From NCBI GenBank assembly GCA_023614405.1, contig CM042694.1:476071392-476135391 (forward strand): DNA of 64,000 nt, read 5' to 3'. The position numbers and the translations under genes were made by a program. Below are positions 22,779 to 34,357 of the stretch, in pieces. Positions within the stretch are counted from its first letter, which is position 1. Every line of letters starts with the position of its first letter. The notes beneath the pieces were generated by a model, which was given only the letters and a program-made list of their open reading frames with translations, was not told the DNA's origin and searched no databases. This stretch comes from Avena insularis. Lineage: Eukaryota; Streptophyta; Magnoliopsida; Poales; Poaceae.

Positions 22779-23973
22779 CTTGTCTATGCGTAGATATGTT
22801 GCACGAGTAGAACACAATGATGTTGTGGGCGTTGGTGATCGTGCCGTCTTTTGCTTTGTGTACTTTGCATCTTGCGGTATGGTGGGATAAAGCGGCTCGG
22901 TCTAACCTTACATGTCATCGCACATGAGACTTGCTCCACGCTTGACGTGTAACTTGCTTTGCACAAGTGGCTTTGCAGGTGTCTGTCTCTCCCATCATAG
23001 TATAGATCCAATCTACACTTTGCACTTGATAGCACTTGTATCAACGTTGTGGTTCAGTTTCGTAGGTAAGATACGTTCTTATTCGAAAAGCCCCAAACCA
23101 CATAAAACTTGCAAAAGAAAATTAGAGGCGTCTAACTTGTTTTTGCGGGGTTTTGTGATGTGATATGGCCATCATGTGATTGTGATTATATTTGATGTAT
23201 GCAATGATCCTTGTTGTAATATGGCAACGGCGAGCTAATGGTTGTCTTTAATTCTGTTAAGACTTGTGTGTCTATTCATCTTGTAATAGCTTTATTCCAA
23301 GTAGTTGTAATAGTTCTTGGTGATGATGGACAACCATGAAGCGGCGCCCACGACCTTGGCCTTAATGCTGGTGATGATGGAGATCATGTTCGTGCTTTGG
23401 AGATGGAGATCAAAGGCATAAGAAGAAAGGGCCATATCATATCACACTAATTATGAATTGCCTGTGATGTTAATCCTTTATGCATCTTGTATTGCTTAGA
23501 TCGTGACGGTAGCATTATAAGATGATCCCTCTCACTAAATTTCAAGTAATAAAGTGTTCGTCCTTAGTTGGCACCGTTGCTAAGACTCGTCGTCTCGAAG
23601 CATCTCGTGATGATCGGATGTGATAGATTCTACTTGTGCATACAACGGGTGCAAGCCATATTTGCACATGCGGAAACTAAGGTTAATCTTGACGAGCCTA
23701 GCATGTACAGACATGGTCTCGGAACACGGAATACCGAAAGGTAGAGCATGAATCATATAAGTGATATGATGAACATGAAGATTGTTCGCCGATGAAACTA
23801 CATCTTCTCTCGTGAAGATCGGACTTGGTGTAGTGGACTTGGTTCGTGTAATCACTAAGACAATGTGAGGGATGTTGTTTTGAGTGGGAGTTCACCTAGT
23901 TAATTTAAGAATTAAAGTAGAACTCAATTTATCATAAACTTAGTCTAAACTACTTGCAAATTTGTTGTAGATT
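22779..23973 (+). other. Untranslated leader, internal domain B
   Basis: About 1.2 kb with no sustained coding frame, equivalent to 15926-17104. Confidence 0.75.
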
Positions 23974-24687
23974 ATGGCGAATCTCTCCATCAATTTCAAT
24001 GCGTTCCTAGAGAAAGAAAAGCTTAAGAACAATGGAAGCAACTTCACGGACTAGCTCCATGGTCTGAAGATTGTCCTCAGGGCTGGTCAGATGACCTATG
24101 TGCTCGAAGCACCGCTAGGTGACCCACCTGCAGATGATGCCACCTATGACGTAAAGAATGTTTACGCCACTCGGAAAAATCATTACTCCACAGTTCAGTG
24201 TGCCATCCTGTACAGTTTAGAAATGGAGCTCCAGAAGTGTTTTGAGCACCACGACCCGTTCGAGATCATTAAGGAGCTCAAGCTCATTTTTGAGACTCAC
24301 GTGGCCGTGGAGAGCTATGAGGCCTCCGAGAAGTTCTTTACCTGCAAGATGGAAGAGGGAAGCTCCGTTAGCGAGCACGTGCTCACCATGTCTGGGCACG
24401 CAAACAAGCTCCAAGAGTTGGGGATAACGATTCCTAATGAGTTAGGGATTCACCGTGTCCTCCAATCACTGCCACCGAGTTATAAGAACTTTGTGATGAA
24501 CTACAATATGCACTGCATGAACAAGACGTTGCCTGAACTATCGTCCATGCTGAAAACTGCTGAAGTGGAGATCAAGAAGGAGCACCAAGTGTTGATGGTC
24601 AATAAGACCACCAATTTCAAGAAACAGGGCAAGCCTAAGAAAAAGGGCAACTTCAAGAAGGATGGTAAGAAATCACGCACCTGCTAA
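23974..24687 (+). pseudogene. Copia gag, internal domain B (one premature stop)
   Basis: From ATG 23974 the frame is open apart from a single TAG at codon 27 (24052-24054), the same position as in domain A. The gag core then reads through KIVLRAGQMTYVLEAPLGDPP and ELQKCFEHHDPFEIIKELK to a Lys-rich tail. The frame ends at 24687; the CCHC knuckle expected near 24720-24770 is disrupted by small indels. Confidence 0.85.
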
Positions 24688-24816
24688 GAAGCCCAAGGCT
24701 GGTCCTAAGCCTGAACCGAGTGCTTCTCTGCAAGGGTGCCGGTCCTTTGGGCGTAATCGCCCCAAGTACTGCAGATCTGAAGAGCAACATCAATAAGAAA
24801 GGTATATTCGATATAC

Positions 24817-27387
24817 ATGTTATTGATGTGTATCTTACTAGTAGTCGTAGTAGTGCCTGGGTATTTGATCTTTGGTTCGGTTGCTCATATTTGTAACTCG
24901 AAACCAGAGCTGTGGAATAAACGAAGACTGGCAAGAGACGAGGTGACGATGCGCGTTGGAAATGGCTCCAAGGTTGATGTGATCGCCGTCGGCACGCTCC
25001 CTCTACATCTACCTTCAGGATTAGTTTTAAATTTAAATAATTGTTATTTGGTGCCTGCGTTAAGCATGAACATTATATCTGGATCTTGTTTATTGCGAGA
25101 CGGTTACTCTTTTAAGTCTGAGAATAAAGGTTGTTCGATTTATATGAGTAATATCTTTTATGGTAATGCACCTGAGATGAATGGTTTATTCTTATTGAAT
25201 CTCGATAGTAGTGATACACATGTTCACAACATAGATGCTAAACGAATAAAATTGAATGATAATTCTACATACATGTGGCACTGTCGTCTTGGTCACATTG
25301 GAGTGAAGCGTATGAAGAAACTCCATTCTGATGGACTTCTTGAATCACTTGATTTTGAATCACTTGAAAGATGCGAAGCATGTCTAATGGGAAAAATGAC
25401 TAAGACTCCATTCTCTGGAATAATGGAGCGAGCTATAGACTTATTGGAAATAATACATACCGATGTGTGCGGTCCAATGAGTGTAGCATCGCGTGGTGGA
25501 TATCGTTATGTTCTCACTTTCACGGATGACTTAAGTAGATATGGGTATGTCTACTTTATGAAACATAAGTCCGAAACTTTCGAAAAGTTTAAGGAATTTC
25601 AAAGTGAAGTGGAAAATCATCGTAACAAGAAGATTAAGTTTCTGCGTTCTGACCGTGGAGGTGAATATCTGAGTTATGAGTTTGGCATGCATTTAAAGAA
25701 ATGTGGAATACTTTCGCAGTTGACACCGCCGAGAACACCACACCGTAATGGTGTGTCCGAACGTCGTAATCAAACTCTCTTAGATATGGTTCGGTCTATG
25801 ATGTCTCTTACAGATTTACCGCTATCATTTTGGGGCTATGCATTAGAGACAGCCGCATTCACTTTAAATAGGGCACCATCTAAATCCGTTGAAACGACAC
25901 CGTACGAATTGTGGTGTGGTAAGAAACCTAAGTTGTCGTTCCTTAAAGTTTGGGGTTGTGAAGCGTATGTAAAGAAGTTACAACCTGATAAGCTTGAACC
26001 CAAAGCGGAGAAATGCGTCTTCATAGGATACCCTAAAGAAACAATTGGGTATACCTTCTATCATAGATCTGAAGGCAAAGTTTTCGTTGCCAAGAATGGA
26101 TCCTTTCTTGAGAAGGAGTTTCTCTCGAAAGAAGTGACTGGAAGGAAAGTAGAACTCGACGAGGTTATTGAACCTTCTCTCAGAGTTGAGAGTAGCGCAG
26201 CACCGGAAGATGTTTTTGTGCCACCTGCACCAACTGGAGAGGAAGCTAATGATGGTGATCATGAAACTTCGAACGAAGTTACTGCTGAACCTCGCATGTC
26301 AACGAGGGTTCGTACCACTCCTGAGTGGTATGACTCTGTCTTGAACGTCATGTTGGTGGACAACACTGATGACCCTGCGATGTATGAAGAAGCTATGGTG
26401 AGCCCAGATTCCGACAAATGGCTAGAAGCCATGAAATCCGAAATGGGATCCATGTACGAAAACCAAGTATGGACTTTGGTGGACTTACCGGATGGCCATA
26501 AGGCTGTCGAGAACAAATGGATTTTCAAAAGAAAAACAGATGCTGATGGTAATGTTACTGTCTATAAAGCTCGACTTGTCGCGAAAGGGTTCCGACAAAT
26601 TCAAGGAGTTGACTATGATGAGAGTTTCTCACCAGTAGCGAAGCTAAAGTCTGTGAGGATTTTGTTAGCAATCGCTGCATATTTCGATTATGAAATTTGG
26701 CAGATGGATGTCAAAACGGCGTTCCTTAATGGTGACATTGAGGAAGAGTTGTATATGGTACAACCCAAGGGTTTTGTCAATCCTAGTAATGCTGACAAGG
26801 TATGCAAACTTCAGCGCTCCATTTATGGACTGAAGCAAGCATCCCAGAGTTGGAATCAATGTTTTGATAAAGTAATCAAAAACTTTGGATTTATACAAAC
26901 TTATGGAGAAGCTTGTATTTACAAGAAAGTGAGTGGGAGATCTGTAGCATTCCTAGTACTATATGTAGATGACATATTGTTGATTGTAAATGATATAGAA
27001 CTTCTTAATAGCGTCAAAACCTATTTGAATAATAGTTTTTCAATGAAGGATCTTGGCGAAGCGGCATATATTCTAGGCATCAAGATTTATAGAGATAGAT
27101 CAAGACGCCTAATAGAGCTTTCACAAAGTACATACTTAGACAAAGTTCTAAAGAATTTTAGAATGGAAGAGAGCAAGAAAGGGTTCGTGCCCATGTTGTC
27201 AGGTAAGACCTTGAGTAAGACTCAAAGTCCGGCTACGGCAGAAGATAGAGAAAAGATGAATAATATTCCCTATGCCTCGGCCATAGGTTCTATCATGTAT
27301 GCCATGTCAGGTACAAGACCGGATATAGCACATCTTGTTAGTTTGACTAGCGATATCAAAGTGATCTGGAATGGAGCCCGGACGTGA
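24817..27387 (+). pseudogene. Copia pol, internal domain B: integrase and reverse transcriptase open, protease broken
   Basis: An 856-codon frame. Before residue 20 it is out of the true frame: at 24866-24876 the protease DTGS is replaced by a one-base-shifted sequence, so the catalytic Asp-Thr-Gly is lost. The integrase zinc finger is present (HCRLGH, residues 155-160; CEAC, 186-189), with catalytic D216, D279 and E315. Reverse transcriptase covers about residues 550-800 with YVDD at 716-719. The frame shifts at 27370-27387 before RNase H. Confidence 0.9.
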
Positions 27388-27935
27388 TCAAGAATATCCT
27401 AAAGTACGAATAGGACTAAGGATATGGTTCTTTCTTATGGAGGTGATGAACAACTTGTTGTAAACGGTTACACGATGTTAGTTGGAACACCGATCCAGAT
27501 GACTCAAGTCACATGCAGATCGTATTTATTTTGAATGGTGCTGCAAAGAAGTGGAGGAGTGCCAAGCAAAGCGTTGTGGCGAAATCTTCAACTGAATCGG
27601 AATACATAGCTGCTTCGGAGGCTGCACAAGAAGCCATATGGATGAAGGAGTTCATTACTGAACTTGGCGTGGTTCCCAGTGCGTTGGACCCGATGGCCAT
27701 CTACTGTGACAACACAGGTGCCATAGCTAATGCACAGGAGCGAAGGTCACATAGCAAGCTGAAGCACATCAAGCTACGTTTCCATGTTATTCGCGAGTAT
27801 GTCCGAGATGGTGACATAAAGATTTGCAAAGTACATACTGATCTGAATGTGGCAGATCCGTTGACTAAACCTCTCCCTAGAGCAAAGCATGACCAACACC
27901 AGAACACCATGGGTGTTTGGTATATTACCATGTAA
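27388..27935 (+). pseudogene. Copia RNase H, internal domain B
   Basis: The first part (27388-27512) is scrambled by small indels, including the first catalytic Asp region (tacacgatgtta at 27469-27480, against tacactgatgct in A). From 27513 the frame is open with STESEYIA, YCDNTGAIANA and the normal C-terminus (DPLTKPLPRAKHDQH). Confidence 0.82.
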
Positions 27936-27957
27936 TCTAGATTATTGACTCTAGTGC

Positions 27958-27967
27958 AAGTGGGAGA
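27958..27967 (+). other. Polypurine tract, internal domain B
   Basis: aagtgggaga, 1 bp before LTR 3. Confidence 0.85.
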
Positions 27968-27968
27968 C

Positions 27969-29627
27969 TGTTGGAGATATGCCCAAGAGGCAATAATAAA
28001 AGTGGTTATTATTATATCTTTGTGTTTATGATGAATGTTTACATCCCATGCTATAATTGTATTATAAGGAAACACTGATACATGTGTGTTTTGTAAACAT
28101 AAAAGAGTCCCTAGTAAGCCTCTTGTGGAACTAGCTTGTTGATTAAATGATGATCATGGTTTCCTGATCATGGACATTGGATGTCATTAATAACAAGGTT
28201 ATATCATTAGGAGAATGATGTGATGGACACACACCCATAGTAAGCGTAGCATAAGATCAAGTCATTAAGTCCAGATTCTTGTAAGCTTTCAAATGCATAG
28301 TAACCTAATCCTTCGACCATGAGGTTATGTTAATCACCATCACCGGATGGGTACTTTGATGACATCAAACACCGCTTCGTAACTGGTGGTTATAAAGGTG
28401 TCATTGGGTATTCTGAAAGTATGTGTTGAAGTGCATGGACCAAGATTGGGATTTGTCCATCCATATGACGGATAGATATGCTCTGGGCCCTCTCGATGGA
28501 ATGTCATCTAGTTAACTTGCAAGCATGTGACTAGGTCACAAGGGATGACATAACATGGAACGAGTAAAGAGTACTTATCAGTAACAAGGTAGAACTAGGT
28601 ATAGAGATACCAACGATCAAACCTCGGATAAGTAGAATATCGCGTGACAAAGGGAATTGGTTTCGTATGTTAATGGTTCTATCAATCACGAAGTCATCGT
28701 TGAGTATGTGGGAGCCATTATGGATCTCGGATCCGCTGATGGTTATTGATCGGAGAGGTGTCTTCATCATGTCTGCATATTCACGAACCATAGGGTGACA
28801 CACTTAAGGTTCGAAGTTGTTTTAAGTAGATATGGAATATGCGTTGGAGACCGAATGTTGTTCAGAGTCTCGGATTGGATCTGGGACATCATGAGGAGAT
28901 CCGGAATTGTCCGGAGAATAAGATTCATATATTGGGGATCATTTTCTAAGTTAGGAAATGTTCCGGAGTGTTTGTATGGAGATTCTAGAAGGTTTCGGAA
29001 TGTTCTAGAAGGTTCTAGAAGATTTCTTGGAGTTTGCTTGAAAACCAAGAAAGGGTCAAGGAAACCTTGTGGGGCAGGACACGGATTCGTGGGGGAGGAG
29101 GACTCCTCCCCCCCGTCCCAACTCCCGGCCAAGGAGGGAGGGAGTCCTACTAGGACTCCCTCCCATGGCGCCTCCTCCTTTAAATAGAGGGAGGGCGCCA
29201 CCCCTAGACCTCTCCCATAACAATCCCTAGCCGCCTCTCTCATCTTCCTTTGCTCGCTCCGGCTTAGGCGAAGCCTGAGAATTCTCTCCACCACCACCAC
29301 CACACCGTCGTCTGCTGGGATTTCGTGGAAGATCTACTACCCGCTGCTGCTGGAACAGGGAGAGGAAGGTCTACCGACTCACGCGTGACCGATTGCAGGA
29401 ACGCGGCGCCGGAAGGATCGTCCACACGATCTTGAGATCGGCAAGTGATCGACTACATCAACCCCGAGATCTAATCTCGTAACGCTTTCCGTTCTACGAG
29501 GGTTAGTACAGATCTATCTCGTTGCACATGTCTAATAGATTAGATCTTGGCTTTTATCTAGATTAGATCTGGGTTTTGTTCGTTCTTGCGGTAGAAATTT
29601 TTTGTTTTCCTTGCTACGAACCCGTCA
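27969..29627 (+). repeat. Copia LTR 3 (3' outer)
   Basis: It begins TGTTGGAGAT after the PPT and ends CCCGTCA before the gagag duplication. TATA-like sequence at 29179-29186. It has many private changes from about 300 bp onward. Confidence 0.93.
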
Positions 29628-29632
29628 GAGAG

Positions 29633-32600
29633 GTAGGGAGTTGCCAGCTCGCTGGATACATCAGCCTCGCTTTGATAACGTTCCGAGATGTTCAAGTCTG
29701 ATGCGGTTTGATCATCGTCAGAAACTTCTGCTATTTCTTTGGTAGGCGGAGGTGGCGTGTCCACGCGGGTGAAGAAAGGAGTGTCGTAGCTGGTTAAGTC
29801 AGCTACGTGACACCCATATCCGGCATAGGAGTCCATGATAGCCTTGATGTCTTGCTCCTGTCCATCTTCATCCACTTTGTAGTACCCTCTGGTTACTTGC
29901 CAGATTTCCATGTTTCCATGGTGGCTCATAACCATGGTGAGAGCGTTCTGTGTCGTGGTTCGCGCGTAAGACATGTTCTAGTCCTAGACAAGCTGTGGCA
30001 TGTCCTTGGCCTTGTCTCGCACCTCAAAGCCGGACATGCTATGCATGTCCGGAACCTTGAGAACTTCGCCAATATCCTTGATGGATTGGCGGAAGTCGTG
30101 CAGCAAATCACCGACTTGTGTAAGTCGGCTGGTGCGAGACTCGGCAGAGGCCGAGTCCAGTAAGTTCAGAGGACCTATGCGTATAATGCAAAGGGGTTAA
30201 TCAAATAAATCTGGATTCCAAAGAGTCGGAAGATGCGGACAAGTTAGAAAGAAGGAAACATACCAAAAATGACATCGTCGACTTTGGTCTTTTTCCTCCC
30301 GAAGACTCTGGAGTTCAGCCCGGAGTGCCTCGGCAATATCCCTCCCGCTAAACAAGTCGTTGCTGAGATCCGAGATTTTCTTATCCTAGAGCACAATCTT
30401 ATGATCACGCTCCTCGGTGGCCAGGGAGGAGGATTCGATAATTTGAGCAATGCTCTTCTCATGATCCGCCTTAAGCTTATCCAGCTCTTGGCAGAGATCC
30501 TTGTTTTCCACCACCAGGGTTTTAAGATTCTCGGCCTCTTCAATCATAGCACAGGACTGCTTCACCAGTGCTGTAGTCAAAAGAACAACAGTTGAACAAA
30601 AATTCGACTATGAAATCAAAGGCAAGGTTTGAGTACTGAAATGATTACCTCTAGCCTCATCCCTGGATACTTTCAGTTGAACATTTTCAAGTTAGAGAGC
30701 TTTGATCTCTCTCCACTTGTTGCATATATTCTTCAATAATTCCTGGTTATATGAATTAACTTTCTGTAAGTCAGAATACCCAGAGTTAGGAGTCTACTAA
30801 AGACTCGGGCTAATATTTTAACTAATATCAGCACGAGCCTTGGGGGCTACACTAGTTCATTCTTTGGCATCCTAAGAAAGCATAAACCCGGATTGTCTAC
30901 CCAACTTCATGCTTGGGGGCTAGAGGATATGATATGAAATACAGTAAATCGTGAGTTGGAATTCCGACTTACATGTTGTTCATGTGTGAGCTTGCTCAAG
31001 CACATGTTCACTTCAGTGGTAACCTTCTCAGCGAGGGTGAGTGGAATAATTAGTGGTGGTGGAAGCACACCAGCTCTTAATCCCTTGTCACGAAGGCGGA
31101 CTTGTTCAAGAAGTTCGGAGTACTTGACGTCCTCCGCTTCTTGTGCTTCTTCTTCGGTAGTAATGGTACGACTTTCTAAACATTGCCGGGCCAACCGCTG
31201 GATTTCCTCCGGAGATTTCCGAGAAAGGCCAAGTTTGGCAAGTCCCGGATTGCTTAGGAGATTGTCGGTGAAGATTTCTGCCGAGGGATCATTACCTGAA
31301 GAGGGTTCACCCTTATCAAGACCTGAGTCACCCATGGTTACGTCAGTTTGTGATTCAAGGATTGCTGGCTCTGCTAAAGGAGCCGGATCTTCTACAACGG
31401 TCGGAGATGGAGTAATCTCCAGCGCTACAGAAGGCTGAGGGGCAGGAGTCGGAGAAGCCACGGTAGGAAAAGCCAAATTTAGCTTCGACTAACACAGGGT
31501 CTTGGAAGTAACTCCCTTCCCCTTGCCCTTGATGAGCTGTTTAGCTCTAAGAAGGTAATAGAGCAAAGAACATTACATCTCGGAAAGAATTACGAATAAA
31601 ATACAGAGACCTTGTGAGGAAAGAATACCTCTTCACAACAGGCACCTCCTTCGTGCCAATGGCTACTGTCGGAGTTTTGCGCTTCTAAGGAACAATGTCC
31701 GGCAGTGGAACCAATTCTCCCTCCTCCTGACAAAACTCAGGAGGATATCCCTCGATAGGAGCAAACTCAGACTCGGGGAGGTCGGCAAACTGAAAATAAG
31801 AAGTATCTCAGTATTGCGAAATAATATAAAGATGAGCACATAAAAAGAGTTGCTGCTGAAGCTTACCAGCACAAAGGGATCTTCCGCTGTATGCATGTCC
31901 AGGGACAGCTCCAGAATCTTCCTATCAATCCTCTCCCATATCATATTTGGGGCTGATGCGGACGGAATCCTTCTTCGACGACGTGATGGAGTGTATCAGT
32001 CGATCTCCATGATGTTGAAGAGGATGGATCCGGTGTGCCACCCAGCAGTGAACTAAGTCGGACCCTCTCAGGCCCTTGTGTTTCATCAAATACTCGATCT
32101 GCCTCTTGGCAAGAAGTAGATCGTCACTGAGAGTCGGAGCAACCTCATCCCAGGATTCATGGGGCGTGGCGGCTCCGTCGATGAAAGCCGGCAAAGCAGT
32201 AGCTTTGCCGGGAGCGGGAATATCCTTGTGATAGAAAAAACTGGACAGCCATTGCTTGACCGACTCACTAGCCATAATCCGAGGATAGACGCGCTCTCGC
32301 CTAACCGAAAAACTAATAGTACCGGTAATATAAGGATTACCGACAGTAATGGAATTTCTCCAGACATGGAAGTAATACCGGAAGAGAGTAAGGCTCGGCC
32401 TAATGCTGAGATACCCCTCGCACAAAGATGCGTATGTGCTCATCTCTAGGAGAGAGTTCGGGGGGAGATGATGGAGATGAACTCCATAATGATCTATGAC
32501 CTCGGAAAAGAAATCGGAGGGAGGAAAGCTCAGACCTTTGTCAAGGTGACTGCCGAAGTGCGCTTGCTCGCCATCGTGTGGGTTGGGGATGGTTTCGCTG

Positions 32601-32756
32601 AAGCCGCTCCGCCATTCGCCGGCACGGAGGAGACCTTCTTCTTCCATGCCATAGAGATTGGCGTCATAGAGGACGCAAGGGATCCAAACCTCGTGATTGC
32701 TCTCCTCTCTGCCACAGCTGCCGTTGCTGTCGTGCCGGAAGATGATGCAGAAGCCA
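29633..32756 (-). pseudogene. Antisense spliced gene of the Tat-like element (Transposase_28-like domain)
   Basis: From ATG at 32756 I can follow six exons with GT-AG borders: 32756-31867, 31789-31630, 31546-30973, 30763-30649, 30570-30264 and 30174-29633, the last cut by the Copia insertion. Exon 1 holds the 'putative gypsy type transposon' region (FPPSDFFSEVIDHYGVHLHH, YFHVWRN), with a frameshift near 32690 and another near 31940. Exon 3 is Pro/Ser-rich then charged. Exon 5 is coiled-coil (EEAENLKTLVVENKDLCQEL). Stops lie in exons 2-6. Tat elements such as Grande and RIRE2 carry antisense genes at this place; their function is unknown. Confidence 0.78.
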
Positions 32757-32900
32757 TTTTACTGGTGTGCCGGTGACCTTGGATGGCCGGCACTGGAGAT
32801 TTCTGGGGAGCAGAGGAGCTCTGGGTTCATGGGAGGTGTAGGGGAGAAGGAAACGACACAAAGTGCCGGTGAAAGGAGATGAGGAATAGGATCCCCACCA

Positions 32901-32906
32901 CTTATA
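32901..32906 (-). promoter_or_regulatory. Candidate TATA box of the antisense gene
   Basis: On the minus strand tataag lies in ggatataagtgg, about 145 bp upstream of the ATG at 32756. The spacing would give a 5' UTR of roughly 115 bp. Confidence 0.4.
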
Positions 32907-32909
32907 TCC

Positions 32910-33326
32910 ATCGGCCGCGTCAAGGTTCGTGTAAACGCTACAGTGAACATGCCACACGTCGTGGAAAGAACTGGGAAACCCCCTGCGCGATGATTACATT
33001 GCCTCGATCTCCATGCACGCATTGAAACGACGCCTCGGTTCCGTGAAAGGCGGACCCACCAACGGTTGTGCTGACAGGAAATGTCTGTCAATGACGTGAC
33101 TTGACCATGACTGGTGTCAGATAACGTCAGAGACCCAGTTCTGGCTTAGTTTGAATATTGAGCTGGAAATCCGAATAAACATATTCATAGGTCTGACTCA
33201 TTTTTTGAGACCCGGATCGTATCTTTTCTTCTGAAGTTTCAAGAACCCTTCAAGATTCTGCAAGCCGAAAATCAAGCTAGATGATGATGAATCCGACTTT
33301 GGATCTTGGAGGCCTCCGAGTGCTGC
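32910..33326. other. Spacer between antisense promoter and 3' LTR
   Basis: Non-coding. The end (33311-33326, ggcctccgagtgctgc) is where a polypurine tract should precede the LTR; it looks decayed, with the usual purine run not visible. Confidence 0.5.
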
Positions 33327-33839
33327 TGTTGGGGATATACTTTCCGGATATCCTCACTGTACCTCACTGACCAGGGTGGCCCACTTCGGGTTAGAGCTTT
33401 GCTTCAAGTGGCCCAGTCAGGGAGAAGAGACGGAGTCCAGTCCGGTTACGGGAAGGCCCAGAAGACTTACCGACAAAGGCCCATAGTGTTACTTGTAGTT
33501 CAAGATGTACTCTATAACTGACTCTTAGTCGTAGCCGGATAGACCTCTCCTATAAACCTTAGGCTAGATATCTATATAAGCCATCCTAGGGAGATATTTT
33601 AGGGCACCCTCACAATAGTCTACAATCTCAACTCGCACAGGCGAAACCCTTGTAACCCATATTCCGGCTCATCCGTATTATTGGATTGTTAGCAGGAGTA
33701 GGATCCGTCCAAAGCCAACGGATTCGAACCTGGGTAAACTTGTGTGCTCACCGTTTCGGAATGTCGTACATCTCACACCCCTCCCTTACACACGCCTTGA
33801 GGACCCCCTCATGGCGTACTTTTCATCAATCCGACGACA
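33327..33839 (+). repeat. 3' LTR of the Tat-like element
   Basis: 513 bp, starting TGTTGGGGATATAC and ending ACGACA. It matches 1-484. TATA at 33573-33579. The next five bases, gcggt, should be the target duplication. Confidence 0.9.
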
Positions 33840-34330
33840 GCGGTGGCTGTTGGCATCGGGGAAGCAGATCTTGGGCGGTCAATGCCCGTGCAGTCAACAG
33901 TGACAACTCTGTAGCTGGTCTAGAGAAGTGGACATGGAACTTGTTGAACTAGATCCCGTCTAGTGGATAACAGTGAAGCTCCTCCGGTACGGTTGGGTAG
34001 CTTTTGGCAGCGGGGAGGCAGCGCATGGGTGGTTGATGATGCCATAGGCGCAGTCAGCGAGACCACAGCTCTGGTGGAGTGGCAGAGAGACCCGGTGAAC
34101 TAGATCCAATGGGGTGGGCATCGATGAAGCGGCTCTGGCCGCCATGGAATTACCGCCAGGCGATGCGCGCGGTGGTCGTGGAGGTGAGGGCGTGGGAGAG
34201 AAGCCTGGGATTTTGGGAGGGCCAGCTGGAAAAATTGCACGAATCAGGACTATGGAGGTGAACAGAAAAATAATTACGATCGTGCCCCCAAGCTACCGAC
34301 TTTGGCGTGCCCATAAGGTGACTAAACAAT
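33840..34330 (-). pseudogene. 5' exon region of a third minus-strand gene copy, cut by the Tat insertion
   Basis: A GC-rich stretch with two diverged ~130-bp repeats (around 33850-33965 and 34005-34120). On the minus strand it has an ATG-containing segment (62 codons, 34145-33960). The sequence after the ATG (attggatctagttcaccg) resembles the same place in the gene at 36470-39830 (gttggatccacttccccg). I infer a truncated paralogue whose remainder was separated by the Tat insertion. Weakly supported. Confidence 0.35.
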
Positions 34331-34357
34331 AGGTAGAATGGGAATTTTAAAGTCAAA

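Larger units (their letters stand above)
14243..29627 (+). mobile_element. Copia (BARE/Angela/WIS type) tandem array: LTR-internal-LTR-internal-LTR
   Basis: Three LTRs of 1.66-1.68 kb (14243-15912, 21082-22765, 27969-29627) enclose two complete-length internal domains. The array is flanked by gagag on both sides (14238-14242 and 29628-29632), and no duplication borders the middle LTR, so one insertion was later expanded. LTR termini (TGTTGGARATATGCCC...), the PBS TGGTATCAGAGC and the protein motifs place it in the BARE/Angela/WIS group. The insertion site is inside the last exon of the outer element's antisense gene. Confidence 0.93.
1..33839 (+). mobile_element. Ty3/Gypsy retrotransposon, Tat lineage, non-autonomous, nested by two other elements
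   Basis: The element is defined by two related direct LTRs (1-484 and 33327-33839), a PBS after the first, and gag, RNase H and integrase reading toward the second. The archaeal-type second RNase H and a long antisense gene before the 3' LTR are both known Tat-lineage traits (RIRE2, Grande, Retand). Without the two insertions (5896-13974 and 14243-29627) it is about 10.4 kb. Protease and most of the reverse transcriptase are missing, and every reading frame has stops or frameshifts, so it cannot move by itself. The right target duplication should be gcggt (33840-33844); its partner lies left of the window. By eye the LTRs differ at roughly 30-35 places plus small indels over 484 bp, which suggests an old insertion. 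Confidence 0.88.

Noticed and set aside
28767..29303. 178-codon minus-strand ORF in Copia LTR 3
   Set aside because: Similar frames occur in LTRs 1 and 2 (15043-15432, 21888-22322), antisense to the LTR and with no conserved domain.
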